The position numbers and the translations under genes are program-made. A stretch of DNA of 64,000 nt. Source: Valencia hispanica (Eukaryota; Chordata; Actinopteri; Cyprinodontiformes; Valenciidae). Numbering within the stretch: the first letter of the stretch is position 1; the number at the start of each line of letters is the position of its first letter. The DNA lies in NCBI GenBank assembly GCA_963556495.2, contig OY747716.1, positions 11,670,571 through 11,734,570 on the forward strand. Reading direction: 5' to 3'. This document shows positions 11,956-63,765 of the stretch, piece by piece. The notes beneath the pieces were generated by a model that saw nothing but the letters and a program-made list of their open reading frames with translations, was not told the DNA's origin and searched no databases.

Positions 11956-13702
11956 TTTTATATAGAAGTATGACTCTCCCACAAGCTGGAAGAATATAGT
12001 TTTTCACTCTAAACACAGTCTGCAAGCATACAGCAAGAATAAGCCGCTTTGCACGTCGATCCTTCACGTCGCTGGATGATTCTCAGTGCAGCATGCAATT
12101 AAAAAAGTGCACAATAATAAAAGTCTTCAGCTTCCGTCACTCCTACTGTAACCACCCTCACCGCCACATCCACCATGGATGCCCTTTGTTTTGTTTAGTT
12201 TTTTTAAACAAGGACATTCTTTATAAGAAATTAGAGCAAAGATTTCCTTACTACATTTTTTTCTTCTGATATATTCTGCATTTCAGAGCATGCCAAAGAT
12301 TTTTTTTTCTTTTTCTTATTCTTCTTAGTTTCTGCATAGTGCTGGCTATATGAGCGCTGATTCTTTTACAATAGAAATCAGTATGTACAGACAAGAATAG
12401 ACAGAGCAGATCCAGTGCTGTGTACATCCCCCCACCCCCTCCCCCCACACACACACCCAGTGAAGTGATCAAAATATGTACACAAACAGGACCTGAACCT
12501 GTTGGAACTCATATAAAGTCAAACAGAGCTGAAAAATAAGCTCAACAGTATACGGAAGAGCCAAGAGGGAGGTGTGTTTAAGTGTTCTGTAGGCTGACTG
12601 ACGTTATCATTTCTATTGTATATCCATTGATGGTAATATGCATTCCAAACATGCATCTTCTAGTACTGGATCTTCTTCTAACTCCCACCACCAGGCCTAA
12701 TGAGAAGAAGAAAAAAACGACGACCACGTTCTAGTTTTTTGAGGTCATAGAGAATACACATTTCAGGCCACTAGGTGACTTATTGAACACTAACAAAATA
12801 AAAGCTACATTTACGTGGGATGCCCAGGACGGACTACTCCTGCAAACCAGTATCTTTGTTTAAAAATATTCCCGTACACTTAATTACATGTAATAAACTC
12901 CATGCTAAAGCAGATTATTGGTAAAGTCATGGGGAAAAATGTACCATGTCAAATAAAGAGGGTTTTTTATTTATTTATATATCAGGACATAATAAAGTGT
13001 CTGGCTTTTACAAGGATGTAAAATTGTTTAAATAAATAAGAAAATAAAAAGCATCAATAGAAAAAAATGCTATGTGTGAGAAAAACCAAGTACACCCCAG
13101 CTGCTTCCAAAGTGCTGCTAATTAAAGCCCTTGTTTAATTTATTGTCAGCAAGTGGGATTCCTTCCACAAAAGCAGGTGTTTCAGCAGTTTTGCTGTTCT
13201 GGAGTTTACGGGTGTGTTTGAACACAACGCCAAGTCAGAAGGGCATCAGCAATGACGTTAGAAAAGCAACTTTATCTGCTCAAGTGGGGAAGGGTGCCCA
13301 TTCAGGCATCGGCCTCGCCCAAGACCGATTACAATGCCCATGTAAATTAAGTTGCAACCATGCAGGGTATTGACTGAAGACAACCAGCAGAGGGTGCTGC
13401 AGGCTGTTAATTGGGACTTTGGGGGCAGCAAAGTCCCAATCCATTTGATACGGTTGTATGCCAATATGGAGATTTCTTTTGGTCCTGATGCATCAAAACC
13501 CTTGAAGTGTAACATGGAGTACTTTCTATTTTCCATGAGAGTACGGGAATAATAAACACAGCAAGGGCTAATGCACATGAAGTGATGGTGACGGGTGTGT
13601 TAGCAAAGTAAACCAGTTAACATCAAGCAGATAGCTTCAGTAGTAAGAACAATTTAAATTTGGACATGATGTGTTTAATCTGGTTTACGTACCAGGAGCT
13701 AG

Positions 13703-14675
13703 TAGGGGTGTAACGGTACACAAAAATCACTATGTGGTACGTTTTTGGGGTTTAAAAGTCACAGTTCGGTACATTTTCAGTACACTTTAATCAAGACAAA
13801 TAAAAACAAGAATGCATATTACTTTGTTTTACTTTGATCAGCATTAAACAGGGAACATTTTTTTTTCCTGAATTCCTCCCTTTCAATACCAGAAAATAAT
13901 CTTTTAAATTTTTATGTTCTATAACTTAAAAAAGTTGAAAGAATAGAAAGGACTAAAGATTTGATTCCCCCCCCCCCGATAAATAAAATAGTACAAGCAG
14001 ACCAAGCCAGAGTAGAAAACAATACAACCACATGAAAAAAGTCAGTGTTAATGTTTAGAAATGTTTAAATAATACTTTGCCCATATTTGAGATCAAAACA
14101 TGCCTAAATCACTTTGGAGATGTTCTGATATTTCGACAGCCGAGTCTCCCAGCTGTACTTAAATGCAGCATGGGCAGCTGCTGCGAAAATCTCTTCTCAT
14201 TGACAGGGATTCCGCCGAATAGCGTTTGATTAGGAATAAGGAGTTTAGGGCGTTTGGATGCTACTGGTAGTTCGGTGGACATCAACTGATTTTTCTCCAG
14301 TATCAGTGATGTTTACATTCAGTTTGACGTTGTTTCAGGTGAGTCATTCAGTTCAGTGCAGAGCATCTTATGGACCTCATTGCTTTATAAATATGCGTTC
14401 GCTGTTCTGGTTCGGCCCATCTTTCTTATTCTACTGTAGCTGCATGAGAAACCTTTAATGTTCCCAGTTAGCAGAATTTAGTGACGGCTGGGAAACCGTT
14501 CTGTTTTAGTGTCTTAAAGTTGTGCTGCGGAACGTTGCCCTGCGCTCTGAGTTCCACACATAAACATACCGCATGTGTTCAGGTAGAAAAACAGCAGGAT
14601 TCGTTCGGTACACGTCCGTAACGAACTGACACGGCTGTACCGAAAAATCAGAATACATGTACCATTACACCCCTG
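13703..14675. mobile_element. hAT-like non-autonomous element, copy A
   Basis: Terminal inverted repeats TAGGGGTGTAACGGTAC (left) and, inverted, CAGGGGTGTAATGGTAC (right). About 970 bp without a transposase. The interior shares blocks, in the opposite orientation, with 22947-24556 (for example CATTTAAGTACAGCTGGGAG). Flanking 8-bp sequences agree only partly (..AG/CTAG), so the target duplication is decayed. This family is very common in fish. Confidence 0.75.
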
Positions 14676-17600
14676 CAACCTAGTCACTTTCCACACTGTA
14701 ACCATCACCCCTTCTATCTAGTCTCTGAGATCTGATCCTCCCAGGTCTTCTTTATCACATCTTGTCAAGTCATTGTGACCTCTGGTGGTGGAAGATTAAA
14801 ATCGCACCTGACACGGCTGCGTCTCCAGCTTCAACTCAGACTATCACATTCCTTTTTGTTTCCTCCTTCAGCTGAGTCAAATATGGGTTTAAAATGTCTC
14901 CATTGTGGTTCATTACGGCGTTCCCTTGCTTTGGTTCAATACTAAAGTGCACCGTTACAAAGCATGATACGAGCTTGCGCACACGGGGATGGACACGGAC
15001 AACGGCTTTTAGGGAAATGGCTCAAACAGGCATTCACGAAGAGATTCGGTAATATTAACATTAACAAATAATATGGACATCAATCACTTCTGTTCATCAG
15101 TATCGACTATATATCGAGCATTATGGTTAGTTTGTATACATTTCAGCAACATGAACAGAGTAACGAGAACATGGAGAGCTAGTGTGTTCCACAAAGATCA
15201 TTCAGTTCCTCTTCGTAAAGCTGAGACGAAACGATTTCAGCCATAGTCCACATGCAAACCGAAAACATCTACCACAATAAATAAATTAAATAGCTTAGAC
15301 ACAAACAGCAGAGTAGCATCTTTTCAATACTTAATTAAAGGGGAATTCTGCCACCGCGCAGCTGTGTTAGAGTCTCCTGATTGGTTGATTTTGAGTTGTT
15401 GGACAAAGGAAAACGGGCACCCATGACATGACTGACACATTCCTGAGTCTTCATTAAAACATGTGCGCTGCTTGCAACAAAATAAAGTGCAGAACGTCTT
15501 TTGTTTTCCTTCCAGACGTACTCGAGCTGCTACAGGTCAGAACTGCTTTAAAGGACTATTGCACTTCACCAACACTTTCCCTTCGCTCTTCAGCATGTTC
15601 CACCGGGAGAAGCTTCATCTGTGGGATTTTAGATCGGGGAAGACAATTTGGTGACGAGACAGGTGTTTGTTTTCCTTCATCCTTAGAACTCAAAAGTTTA
15701 GTTTTTTTATTTGAAATATTTCACGTAAGCTCCACCACACTGTCCTCTGTCTCTGCCTTCACCCAAAATACGACCCATCAAACCTGTTCGGTTACATCTT
15801 GATCAACGTGTGATACTCCTGTGATAGTTTTTCATTTTTACTTTACCTGCTAAGAGTCATAAAGATATGCCTGATGCCTGAACAAATGTTGTAATGTGTT
15901 GACCACTGAATACTTAAGTACCTTTGAAGACAGAGATCAAATGCTTATGTAAAGAAGTCAAAAAGAGGCCTAAAATAATATTTTAAAGGGACAGTACAGT
16001 CTTTTGGGGGTTCTGTTGAATGGTTATCCCCTGGAGTCCACAACTCTCATAGTGTCTTTTTTTTGTATAAGTAGAAATGAGCTTATTCCACAAGATAATG
16101 CTGATGGATTTTCCTGACTGGGCCATCCTAAAAGCCTAGTCTCCAAATGTCAGAGCAGGACATGCAAATGTTGTTTTATAAACTTGTGAATTGATGCATT
16201 AAAGTTGCACATGTAAAGGCGGTGGTTGGATGGCTTCCCATGTGGTGTCATGAACCCTCAGACTATGTAAATAACTGTCTAATGTGTGTGTTGGAGGTTT
16301 AAAAGGCTATCAAGAAATGTTTCTTACAGGCGAAATAACAAGTCACAATATTAAAAAGCCCAAATATTTCTTTTGTCCGCAGGTGGATTCGTCTAGCCCC
16401 AGATATGAATGTTAGAGCTTTAGGTTTAACAACCTATTGGACATATATCTGAGACTCTTATTTTGAAGAAAGAAAGGGAGCTGCCCTACTGTGCTAGCCA
16501 ATACAGAGTTCTTGTCAGGCTAGCCGACGCTAGCTTCTATAAACAGAGGAACCCCCGCCACTTTTAGATTGTTTATGTGAGAGCATTCTGGGTACAAACT
16601 CGGAAAAAGAAACGGCAAAAAAAATGGACAGACCAGATACGAATGATTTGTTACAACTACAGGAATATAGTAGCTGGTTACATATTAGCTGCTAACCTGC
16701 GCTAAATCTTTAATCAACTTTAGGGGTTGCTATTAGCTAAACTGCAGGGCTATTTCCCAATTTTTATTTAGCCTGGATAACACTGGGTCATCTCTTTGGA
16801 CAGATATTCTTTAAATGTTTTATAAAACATTGACTATTTGTGAAAATATAAAAGGGGTAGTGTTTTCAAAGCTTTTCTGAATTTAGAAACCCTTCAAAAG
16901 ATAAAACATACACCTGCAATATTGTCAAGCACGGACTAAAAGGTTCTACACCAAATATTTTAGGCTCTAAGATAAACAAACTTGTGTCTGGAGATGCAAA
17001 ATTAAGAAATTTAAAGTCAAAAGCAGCAGGAAGATGTTGAATGCACCTTTCAACCCTGTCATGTAACATCGTGCCAAAGCATGATTCCTTCTTCTTTCTT
17101 TTAACCACTGTAACAAGGACCATGTCTTCTGTAAAGCAACATTGTAAAGGGTTTGTATGTCACACGGCATACCTCCCATCTGCCTGTTTCAACAAGGCGT
17201 CATTCATCTGTCTTTGTCTGGGAAGAAAAAACAACAACCCAATAATAGAATCCAGTGAGCCTCTACCATGTATTGAAGCAAACACGCCAAACTCTGTATG
17301 AGACGAGAAAACAAACGCACATTGACATCCTCCGACTGGACCCCGATCCCACACATAGTAGTAGTACAGCACACGCAGTCATTTCTTCTAGCCAGTGTTT
17401 GCATATTGTACTGTACATCGAGTAATGGCGCATTCGGCTGGTCGTTGTAAACTGGCAAACTCGTATACTTCCTTATGTACAAGGTAAAAAGCATTCAGGG
17501 TGCGTGCTTGGGGTGAAAGACCAAAAGTAAGGACCAATAAAATCTGAGGTAGCAAATTCAACAATGATAAACTAGAATTCCTCTATGCATGAACCTTAAC

Positions 17601-18632
17601 TGGGTGTTAGAAATCACTGCTGACCTCGTCACTTCTCAGAGGCTGATGATCGAGTGACTTTTTTAGTTTCCCTGTAAGGCCACAGGTCATACAGAAGCTG
17701 ATGTAGTTGCTTGATGAAGTCTTTAGGGAACTGTTTTGGTATACTGCTCTTATGGAAACCTTATAGGTTTTGCCAGTTTACCTGTTGACACTACCCAAGC
17801 ATGCCACGTGCATTCCGCTCTCTAGCAAAATGTGTACAGCGTTTACAATAGGGCAGCTGATATGTTCTTCAAGAAAATTCATGGCTTGTAACTCTCCAGT
17901 TCCCACCCCCTGAAGTGCAGACCAGTAAATACAGTGTGCTCTTGGGGAGAGTATAAATTAGAACATTAGCTCCACCTCTTGGGAGGGGGGGTGGCATCAA
18001 GGGGGACAGAACCAATGACAGAACGGGACAGCAGGATTCCTGTTAGGCCAGCTAACACTACAATTCACCAACAGGTCTATGAGTTTATCGGAAGCGCCTC
18101 GGACATATATAGAAAGAATAATCATTGTATCAAGGTATTCAGTGCAAGACGTAAAATGGCTACCTTTTTTTGTCATTATTCTGTCCAATGTTGTCTTGTT
18201 CTCTTCAGTCATCCAACACTGGATACAGCAGTAAAGGGATTCTTCTAGAATTAGTTGTCTTTTCAAAATAAGAGAGAAGAAGTGTTATCCTTAGCAACTG
18301 ACTGAGAGGCCCAGACCGGACTGATCAGGGTCAGAGACAGATTGCCTCTGTTCGGCTTATGGTTTTGGTTAAAGGTTGTACCGCATTGAAGCTCAGAAAG
18401 CTATAGATGTCCCTTGGGGGGGGGGGTGGGGGGACTTAAAGACAAAGACCTTGGCAGAGGGAGAGGTTCAACACTTTCCTTGACCATTATCATGGCTTTA
18501 CTCTGTCCGAACAGGTTCATGGTGAGTGCCCGAAAGGGTTTAGGTGGTGGATCCAGCTACTGCCTCCTGATCTCCTACTTGACGTATGGAACAACATCTA
18601 CCCCACCTCTCCCCCTCCTCTCCCCATTTTTC
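14676..18632. other. kcnh2 downstream region, presumably including the 3' UTR
   Basis: No second gene recognised. The part nearest 18632 should be the kcnh2 3' untranslated region. A G-run at about 18416-18426 lies about 200 nt from the stop codon. Open frames in this stretch are short and without recognisable domains. Confidence 0.4.
16763..16768 (-). other. possible kcnh2 polyadenylation signal
   Basis: This is the first canonical AATAAA on the minus strand that I could find by eye downstream of the kcnh2 stop, about 1.86 kb from TAA. No transcript evidence is visible. A non-canonical signal closer to the stop is equally possible. Confidence 0.2.
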
Positions 18633-56570
<37,938 letters not shown>

Positions 56571-56939
56571 CTGAGAGGAGAGACACATTAAGAGGGAGGA
56601 AGAATACAGGAAGGGCAAAGGAAAAGATGTGGAGACAGAAGAAGAGAGAGTTAGGAGCTAAAGCACTAGAAATACGAGGCATCTTTCAGATGGATTAGCA
56701 TTAAGGGCTTTATGTAAATTTGCATATACATGACGACAAAGCATACAGAAGTCACAGTAATAGGACATCCAAGACTAGAGATCCAAGACTTAGAGAAAGC
56801 CACAAAGCTTCAACGGCATGAGCAAATCAAAGGTTGCTTTTAACTTGACATATTTTTTTATATTGCTGCTTTCTGGAGTTTCTTGTCAGGGTTCAGTGTG
56901 TGATTAAAAACATCACAGAGCAGCTTCTCCTCCATTCAT

Positions 56940-57580
56940 TTTCCTTTGTAAAACATGGTTACAACATCAGAAAGTATTGATGGGAACTTTTGTTTGACCA
57001 AATACTTATTTTTCTGCACCATTTTACAAATAAATTCTATAAAATTCATACAATGTGATTTCCTGGATTTGTCTTTTACATTCTGTCTCTCACAGTTGAA
57101 GTGTACCTATGATAAAAATTACAGAGATCTCTCATCTTTTTAAGTGGGACCACTTGCACAATCGGTGGCTGCCAAATACTGTCACACACCCCTCTAACTC
57201 TTTCACATTTTGTCACATTACAACCAAAAACTTCAGCTTGTTTAATAGAGATTTTCTGACATATTTGTAGTTTGTTTATTTTACTAATAGATGCTAGTTA
57301 ATTCAGACATTTGAAGCAGTTGTGTTGGAACAAGGATACATCTAAAACATGCAGGACACCGTCCCTTGAGGACTACCGCTGGACACCTCTGATCTTAGCC
57401 ATTCCATTGTAGCTCTGGCTGTACATTTGGATTGTTTTCCTGCTGGAAGGTGAACCTCCACGTTTTTTACAGCCTCTAACTGGTTTTCTTCCAGGATTGC
57501 CTAGTACTTTGCTCCACAGAATGGTTGGCCTGGTTGCCTTGTAGCAGCAGTGGCAGATTTGCTCTACAAAAAGGAGGGGA
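56940..57580. repeat. two adjoining Tc1-type terminal fragments
   Basis: 56955-57180 (GTTTGACCAAATACTTATTTT ... TTTTTAAGTGGGACCACTTG) and 57180-57570 (ACATTTTGTCACATTACAAC, then CCATTGTAGCTCTGGCTGTA and CCTGCTGGAAGGTGAACCTC) are wordings I recognise from abundant Tc1-type repeats of fish. No open transposase. Confidence 0.55.
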
Positions 57581-57599
57581 AAAAAAGAACATTTTTTAT

Positions 57600-60500
57600 C
57601 TGATTTAGTATTAAATACTGGTAGGGTTATTATAGTGGGGGACTTCAATATTCATGTGGATACTGAAAGTGATAGCCTAAATGCAGCCTTTAATGCTATC
57701 TTAGAGTCAATTGGCTTTACTCAAAAAGTACAGGGATCGACCCACTCGGGTAAACACACTTTGGACCTTGTACTGACATACGGTATTGAGTGTGAGGAAA
57801 TAACAGTCCACCCACATAACCCGGTACAGTCTGACCACTTCTTAATTACTTTTGAATTTACTTTAACTGACCATCTTAAATCTGAAAGAAAATTTCATTA
57901 TAGTAGAGCTTTATCAGACAATGCTGTAGCAATTTTTAAAGAATCTGTTCCATTCTTACTTTCCTCAGTGTCTCAGAGTAAAACAGTGGATGGCAGCAAT
58001 TCTATCTCTAACCCTTCAGAAATTGATGGTCTGGTTCACAGCGTTACGTCCTCATTGCGTTTAGCATTAGATAGTGTAGCCCCCTTAAAAAAGAAAGTGG
58101 CTAGCCATAGGAGGCTGACTCCTTGGTTCAACGCAGAGTTGCGTACTTTAAAGCAGAATACTAGGAAGTTGGAGAGAAAATGTCGCTCTACACACCTAGA
58201 GGATTCCTATTTAACCTGGAATAACAGTCTACTGCTGTATAAAAAGACCCTTTGACAAGCTAGAACAGCAAATTTTTCATCATTAATAGAGGCGAATAAA
58301 AACAATCCTAGGTTTCTTTTTAGTACAGTTGCCAAACTTACACAGAGTCATAGCTCTGTTGAGCCAACTATTCCCCCAGCTCTTGGCAGTGATGATTTTA
58401 TGGGATTCTTCATAAATAAAATTAATTATATTAAAAACAAAATCATTGGCATCCTCCCAAACATGATTACTTCTTCCTCAGTAAATGAGGCAGCATTGAA
58501 AAGAACTGTAGATCCTCAGTTGTGCTTAGGCTATTTTGATTCAGTCGAGCTTTTGGAATTATTAGAAATATTAGCCTCATCTAAACCTTCAACTTGTATG
58601 TTGGACCCAATCCAAACCAAATTATTTAAGGAAGTGTTTCATTTGGTTCCTGGCCCCATTTTGGATATGATGAATCTATCCTTAGTAAACGGATACGTAC
58701 CACAGGAATTTAAAATAGCCGTGATCAAACATTTACTCAAGAAACCTTCCTTTGATCAAGATGACTTAGTGAATTACAGACCTATATCTAACCTTCCTTT
58801 CTTATCCAAAATCCTTGAGAAAATTGTTGCTAATCAAGTCTGTGAGCATCTAAACAGTAACGAGCTGTTTGAAGAGTTTCAGTCAGGTTTTAGAGCTCAT
58901 CATAGCAGTGAAACAGCACTGGTGAAGGTTACTAATGATATTCTCATGGCCTCAGATAATGGACTTGTGTCTGTTCTGGTTTTGTTAGATCTCAGTGCTG
59001 CTTTTGACACAGTCGATCATAATATTCTCTTAGAAAGGCTTGAACATGTTGCAGGGATCAAAGGAACAGCACTAGGCTGGTTTAAATAATATTTGTCTGA
59101 TAGATTTCGGTTTGTTCATCTAAATGATCAATCTTCTTCACTCTCGAGGGTTAGTTGTGGAGTTCCACAGGGTTCTGTGCTTGGACCAATTCTTTTCACC
59201 ATATATATGCTTCCAATTGGTAGAATCATTAGACAGCATGGGATAAATTTCCACAGCTATGCCGATGATACACAACTATATTTATCCATAAATCCTGATG
59301 AACCCAGTCAGTTAGGTAGATTACAGGCATGTCTGGAAGACATAAAAACATGGATGAATCTAAACTTTTTGCTTTTAAATTCTGACAAGACAGAAGTTGC
59401 TGTCTTTGGACCAGAAGCTCTAAAAAAGAAACTGATTAGTCAATCACTTCATCTGGATGGTATTAAATTAGCCTCCAGTAATAACGTAAAGAACCTCGGC
59501 GTTATTTTTGACTGAGACTTGACATTTAAATCCCATATTAAACAGGTTTCTAGGATTTCCTTCTTTCACCTCCTGAATATTGCTAAAATTAGAAACATCC
59601 TGTCCAGGAGTGATGCTGAGAAACTAGTCCATGCATTTGTTACCTCAAGGCTGGACTACTGTAATTCTTTACTATCAGGTAGTCCACAAAATGCCATTAA
59701 AAGCCTTCAGTTGATCCAAAATGCGGCAGCAAGAGTTCTGATGAATATTAAAAAGAGAGATCACATTTCTCCTGTTTTAGCTTTCCTTCATTGGCTCCCT
59801 GTTAAATCCAGAATAGAATTTAAGATCCTTCTTCTTACATACAAAGCCCTTAATAATCAAGCTCCATCATACATCAGAGATCTAATTGTTCCATATGTTC
59901 CTAACAGAGCACTTTGCTCTCAGACTGCAGGTTTACTTGTAGTTCCTAGGATTTCTAAAAGTAGAATGGGAGGCAGATCTTTTAGTTATCAGGCTCCTCT
60001 CCTGTGGAACCAGCTCCCAGCTTTAGTCCGTGAGGCAGACACTCTGTTTACTTTTAAGGCCAGGCTTAAAACTTTCCTTTTTGATAAAGCTTATAGTTAG
60101 AGTGGCTAAGGTCATCCTGAGCTATCTCTGTAGTTATGCTGCTATAGGCTTAGACTGCTGGAGGACAGACTTACCAATTTTCTTCACTCTGCTACTTCCT
60201 TTTCTCCTACGACTCTCCAGTTGTATTACAGTACATTCTGTTATTTCGACTGTTAACTTTGTTTTCTCTCAGTGTTTTTCTCTCCATAGAAGATATACCT
60301 GGTCTGGTATCCTGCTTGGCTGCAATGCCCTGTTGGACGGGGGGCATCAACTGGGATGATCCTCTCAGTAACTGAACATCCACTGTGTCCTGTTATCAAC
60401 TTTTTACTTTCTGTAACATAGAAAGTTCTCTTATATCAGATCTTCTGTTCCTTCTGTGTTTCTGCTCTGTCTTCTTAAACCCCCAGACGGTCGTGGCAGA

Positions 60501-60810
60501 TGGCCGCTCCTACTGAGCCTGGTTCTGTTGGAGTTTTCTTCCTGTTAAAGGGGAGTTTTTCCTCTCCACCGTCGCTACATGCTTGCTCAGTATGAGGGAT
60601 TGCTGAAGGATTGCTGTGGTTGGAAAGTCTGCATCAACGGGGCCCAACCTCACGCCAATGACTGACGCAATCTGCTGGGATTCCTTAAATAGGAAACTTT
60701 TTAACTGATTTGAATGTTTGTATAAATGTATTGAAATGACTTCTTGTTAAGTGCCTTGAGATGACATCTGTTGTGAATTGGCGCTATATAAATAAACTGA
60801 ATTGAATTGA
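57600..60810 (+). mobile_element. L2/Maui-type LINE, 5' truncated, nearly open
   Basis: Starts inside the endonuclease and runs through the complete reverse transcriptase and ORF end to a 3' UTR finishing GGCGCTATATAAATAAACTG and GAATTGAATTGA. The 4262-4915 fragment is a relative. It lies in the kcnh2 intron upstream of 56570, opposite in orientation to the gene. Confidence 0.93.
57635..60100 (+). pseudogene. LINE ORF2: endonuclease C-terminal part and reverse transcriptase
   Basis: One reading frame of 822 codons broken only by three stops: TGA at 58253, TAA at 59087 and TGA at 59513. Motifs in order: VGDFNIHVD and QSDHFL (APE endonuclease), NYRPISNLPFLSKILEKIVA, LDLSAAFDTVDH, CGVPQGSVLGPILF, SYADDTQLY (catalytic reverse transcriptase), NLGVIFD, and the C-terminal NAAARVL, LHWLPVKSRIEFK and SYQAPLLWNQLP. 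The catalytic residues are kept. No frameshift, so the copy is fairly young. It cannot make a full protein and lacks the 5' end. Confidence 0.92.
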
Positions 60811-60984
60811 AAAATTCCCCAGTTCCACACTGACTTGAGTTAGTGGCAGAACAACAGGCTGTACCAGGTTAAGGAAACAGATTTGGAGAAGACACAACGG
60901 GTAATAATATTAATAACCAAAGATTAAAGGACAGAGGGAAAGGAACCAAAGTGGAACAGAAACCGGTGAGACACCAACAACAGT

Positions 60985-61375
60985 CAGTGGGTTTACATGC
61001 AGTCAGAGAAAACCAAATTATTGCCTTAGTATGACTGAAATTGGACTTTTAAAATGCATGTCTACACCTTAGTCCGGCTGAAGTCGAGCCGAACTGTATG
61101 TACGAAACAGCACAGTATGTACGAAATGTACTGTGCTGAAGGGTTGTTGTCGTCCATTTCTTCGCTCACTGTGCACATCCTGCTTTTACTCCGTCTGCTT
61201 CACTGCCTCCAGGTTTTGTTTACTATCTGTGTGACACCATAGACCAACAGGAAGGATGGCAACACAAAAGCTTGCAATTCGCCACCTACCGTCACAGAGT
61301 CAGACGCACCTCAGACATGTAAACTCGGCCAAAGGCTCCCATTCTGGTTAAGTTATTAGCTCCATAAGTGGCATA
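60985..61375 (-). repeat. dispersed repeat, inverted partner of 26690-27270
   Basis: Shares inverted blocks (CACCTTAGTCCGGCTGAAG, TGTCGTCCATTTCTTCGCTC, CACTGTGCACATCCTGCTTT, GGCTCCCATTCTGGTTAAG). About 390 bp against 580 bp in the partner. Confidence 0.55.
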
Positions 61376-63269
61376 GCTAGATGCGCATGTAAACACATGA
61401 GAAATTAAACAAACAAAAAAACAAAAAAGTAATAATAGTAAGATTATTAATGCTACTACTACTCCCATAAACTGGAATATTAATACCAATAATAACAGTA
61501 TTATTACAAAAATAGGCCATCAAGAACAAATTGTATCTATTGCACCCATAGATGTACCTGAAGCAATTATAAAAATACATTTTAGCTGCTTTATGCTCCT
61601 TATATATAATTGTGGCATGTGCCTACTTCCTTCCAGATGGGTTAAGTCTATCTGTGCATATTTCTGCGCAGAGATGGAGGGCAGATTTGACTGCAGCTGC
61701 AAAGAAGGGAAACCACAATAAAGGTCTGACCAGGTTGGGAACATTGATAACTACCATCGCAAGACATCCAGGGCACCCCCTCTGAGGCAGCCCCCCTAGG
61801 ACACACCGGTGGACAACCCCTGGCACCCCACAGACCATATGTGCACCGCCACAGCCCCCACACCCACAAAGACCCCTAAGTTACCCCTGCCATCCAAGTC
61901 ACAAGGTGGAAGATACTCCACAAAGCCACCAGGGTACACCCACCGCAGGGTAGCTAATAGCGGTATTTAAAAAATGTAAAATGGTCTTTAAAATGTAAAT
62001 AGCGGTATTTGGAGAGTATTATTTAAGTAAAGTATTTCCAGCTAGTTGCTTCTGATGTTTAAGACATCAAGAGTCTTCTTCTTTTTCTGTAAATTGGAGG
62101 TTGGCGAACAAATCGAGCTGTGCTCTTCTTCGTGGCCATGGACATTTAGTTTGGCTGCCTCGCATTGTTGTAGCACCTCCACCATAACCCAGTGGACCAC
62201 AGATAACCACGCAGGCAGTTTGAAAGCATTCCTTTAATAATTGTTTCATTAAATACACAGCAGAAAATTACCGAGGTCTAGACCTCGGTGTCCTCAATGG
62301 TAGGAACGGCCTTGGCAGCTATCCTAACAGGAGTACTAATACAGCCTTGCACCCAGCCTGCTATTGTTGGGCCTAAATTTAATATAGCAGCTCAAATATA
62401 CAGCAATTGGTTTACTCATCACTTATTATTCTAAATTGTTGATATGCCATTTTCTCCAGAAGGATAGTTGGGTTTCCCTGGCAACGTGGGGAACATAATT
62501 CTTTTTAGAGAGTCGCGTCGAGCCATTGACCCAGAGATGAGCCAGAGGTTCAACCAAGACCTAACCACGTATGATGAGAGATACTAAATATTAATGAGTC
62601 ATTATTACCAACTGTTAGCCAATTTGATTGTTCCTTAAGGCATCGATAACATTACAGTATATACTGCTGTTTGAGGGGAAAGGACTGCAACAAGAAGCCT
62701 TTCAATCCGGAGATCTATTGATCTAAAATATGGTGAAATTCTGCTTTAATGATTAAATCTTTGAACTTTAGAATTTCCTAATGGCTCCTTTTTTTAGTAA
62801 AAGAATCGAAACTAACACCCTGAAGCCCCACATTTTGTCCATCACCAGGTACCCCGCAACAAGTGGAACCATCAGATGCCAGAGGTCCTAGAGGGGTAAC
62901 GCCGGAGTTAACCCAATATTTTCCGTATTTAGCTCTTTTTTTTTTTCATCCGTCATTTTGACAGATTACAATTCTCAGCTCTGACTCGTGGACATTTTCA
63001 ACTTTATGCATGAAGTACAAGGAACTAAATCAATAAAAACAAAAAAAACCTCAAAACATTCCCATGAGATAATTTGAGCATCATCTCATACCTGGAAACC
63101 TTATTCAGTGCATTTTGCTAACCGGAAGCTGAAAGCATGTTGAAGAGTTATGTGAGGCTTTGGAGCTCGTTGCTCCAAAGGGCCCGGTGTCGTGCCAACC
63201 ATTGTTACTACAAAGCGGAGCATGCTGAGGGGTTTCCTTCAGCTGAAACGATAGCTTGCGGGTCAGGAA
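61376..63269. other. upstream kcnh2 intron, no exon recognised
   Basis: Searched on the minus strand for the S1 exon (the WDWLILLL-type segment) without success. Contains a GC-rich CCC/ACA patch at about 61755-61890 and otherwise undistinguished sequence. Confidence 0.4.
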
Positions 63270-63765
63270 ACCTGTAGTTCAGAGAGTCTTTCCGACTTCT
63301 GATCGCTTCAATTGGAGAAATAATCTCAGATTTCAAAAGTTTGGCCAAAGTGGTGCTTGTATATCAGTCTCCAGTTGGGCAGCCTCTAGAACAACATCTA
63401 AACCCCCATGAGAAGTCATCTGTCCGAGGAAGAAATACAAAAACCTCTGCAGGAGTCCCCCTTGAGACATTGGATTAAGCACAATTGGGTGCGCATTAAA
63501 GTTCCAACGCGGACCCGGAGTAAGGTGTGAAACTGTTCTTATTTTAAATGCTGTCTTTTAATTTCATTTTTTATATGTAGTTCTCTGTTCAGCTAGTTCA
63601 GACTGAACATAATTGAAATGAATTAAAAAAAATTTATTCTATTGAATATGTTGTTATTTTATAAATCGACGGGTAAAAATAGATTATGAACAGAATTTTT
63701 TTACCCCATCGGTCAAAACGACTGAGAACAAAAAGTCTACCTCGACCTCTGGCAGGAACTGACTG
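63270..63765. repeat. unidentified dispersed repeat, partner of 36090-36420
   Basis: Contains AGTTCAGAGAGTCTTTCCGA ... CTTCAATTGGAG and, about 390 bp later, GGGTAAAAATAGATTATGAAC ... CCCCATCGGTCAAAAC, the same two blocks as near 36098 and 36330. Confidence 0.5.

Larger units (their letters stand above)
9831..13702. other. intergenic stretch with simple repeats only
   Basis: No exon or transposase recognised. It contains a degenerate CATGTGAA-rich block (about 10640-10800), a run of 16 C (11190-11205), an AT dinucleotide array (11914-11948) and a C-rich/CA stretch near 12430-12460. Open frames here are short and lack conserved motifs. Confidence 0.4.

Noticed and set aside
61740..61890. C-rich patch as a CpG-island promoter
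   Set aside because: Rich in C and A but few CpG, and no gene starts beside it.
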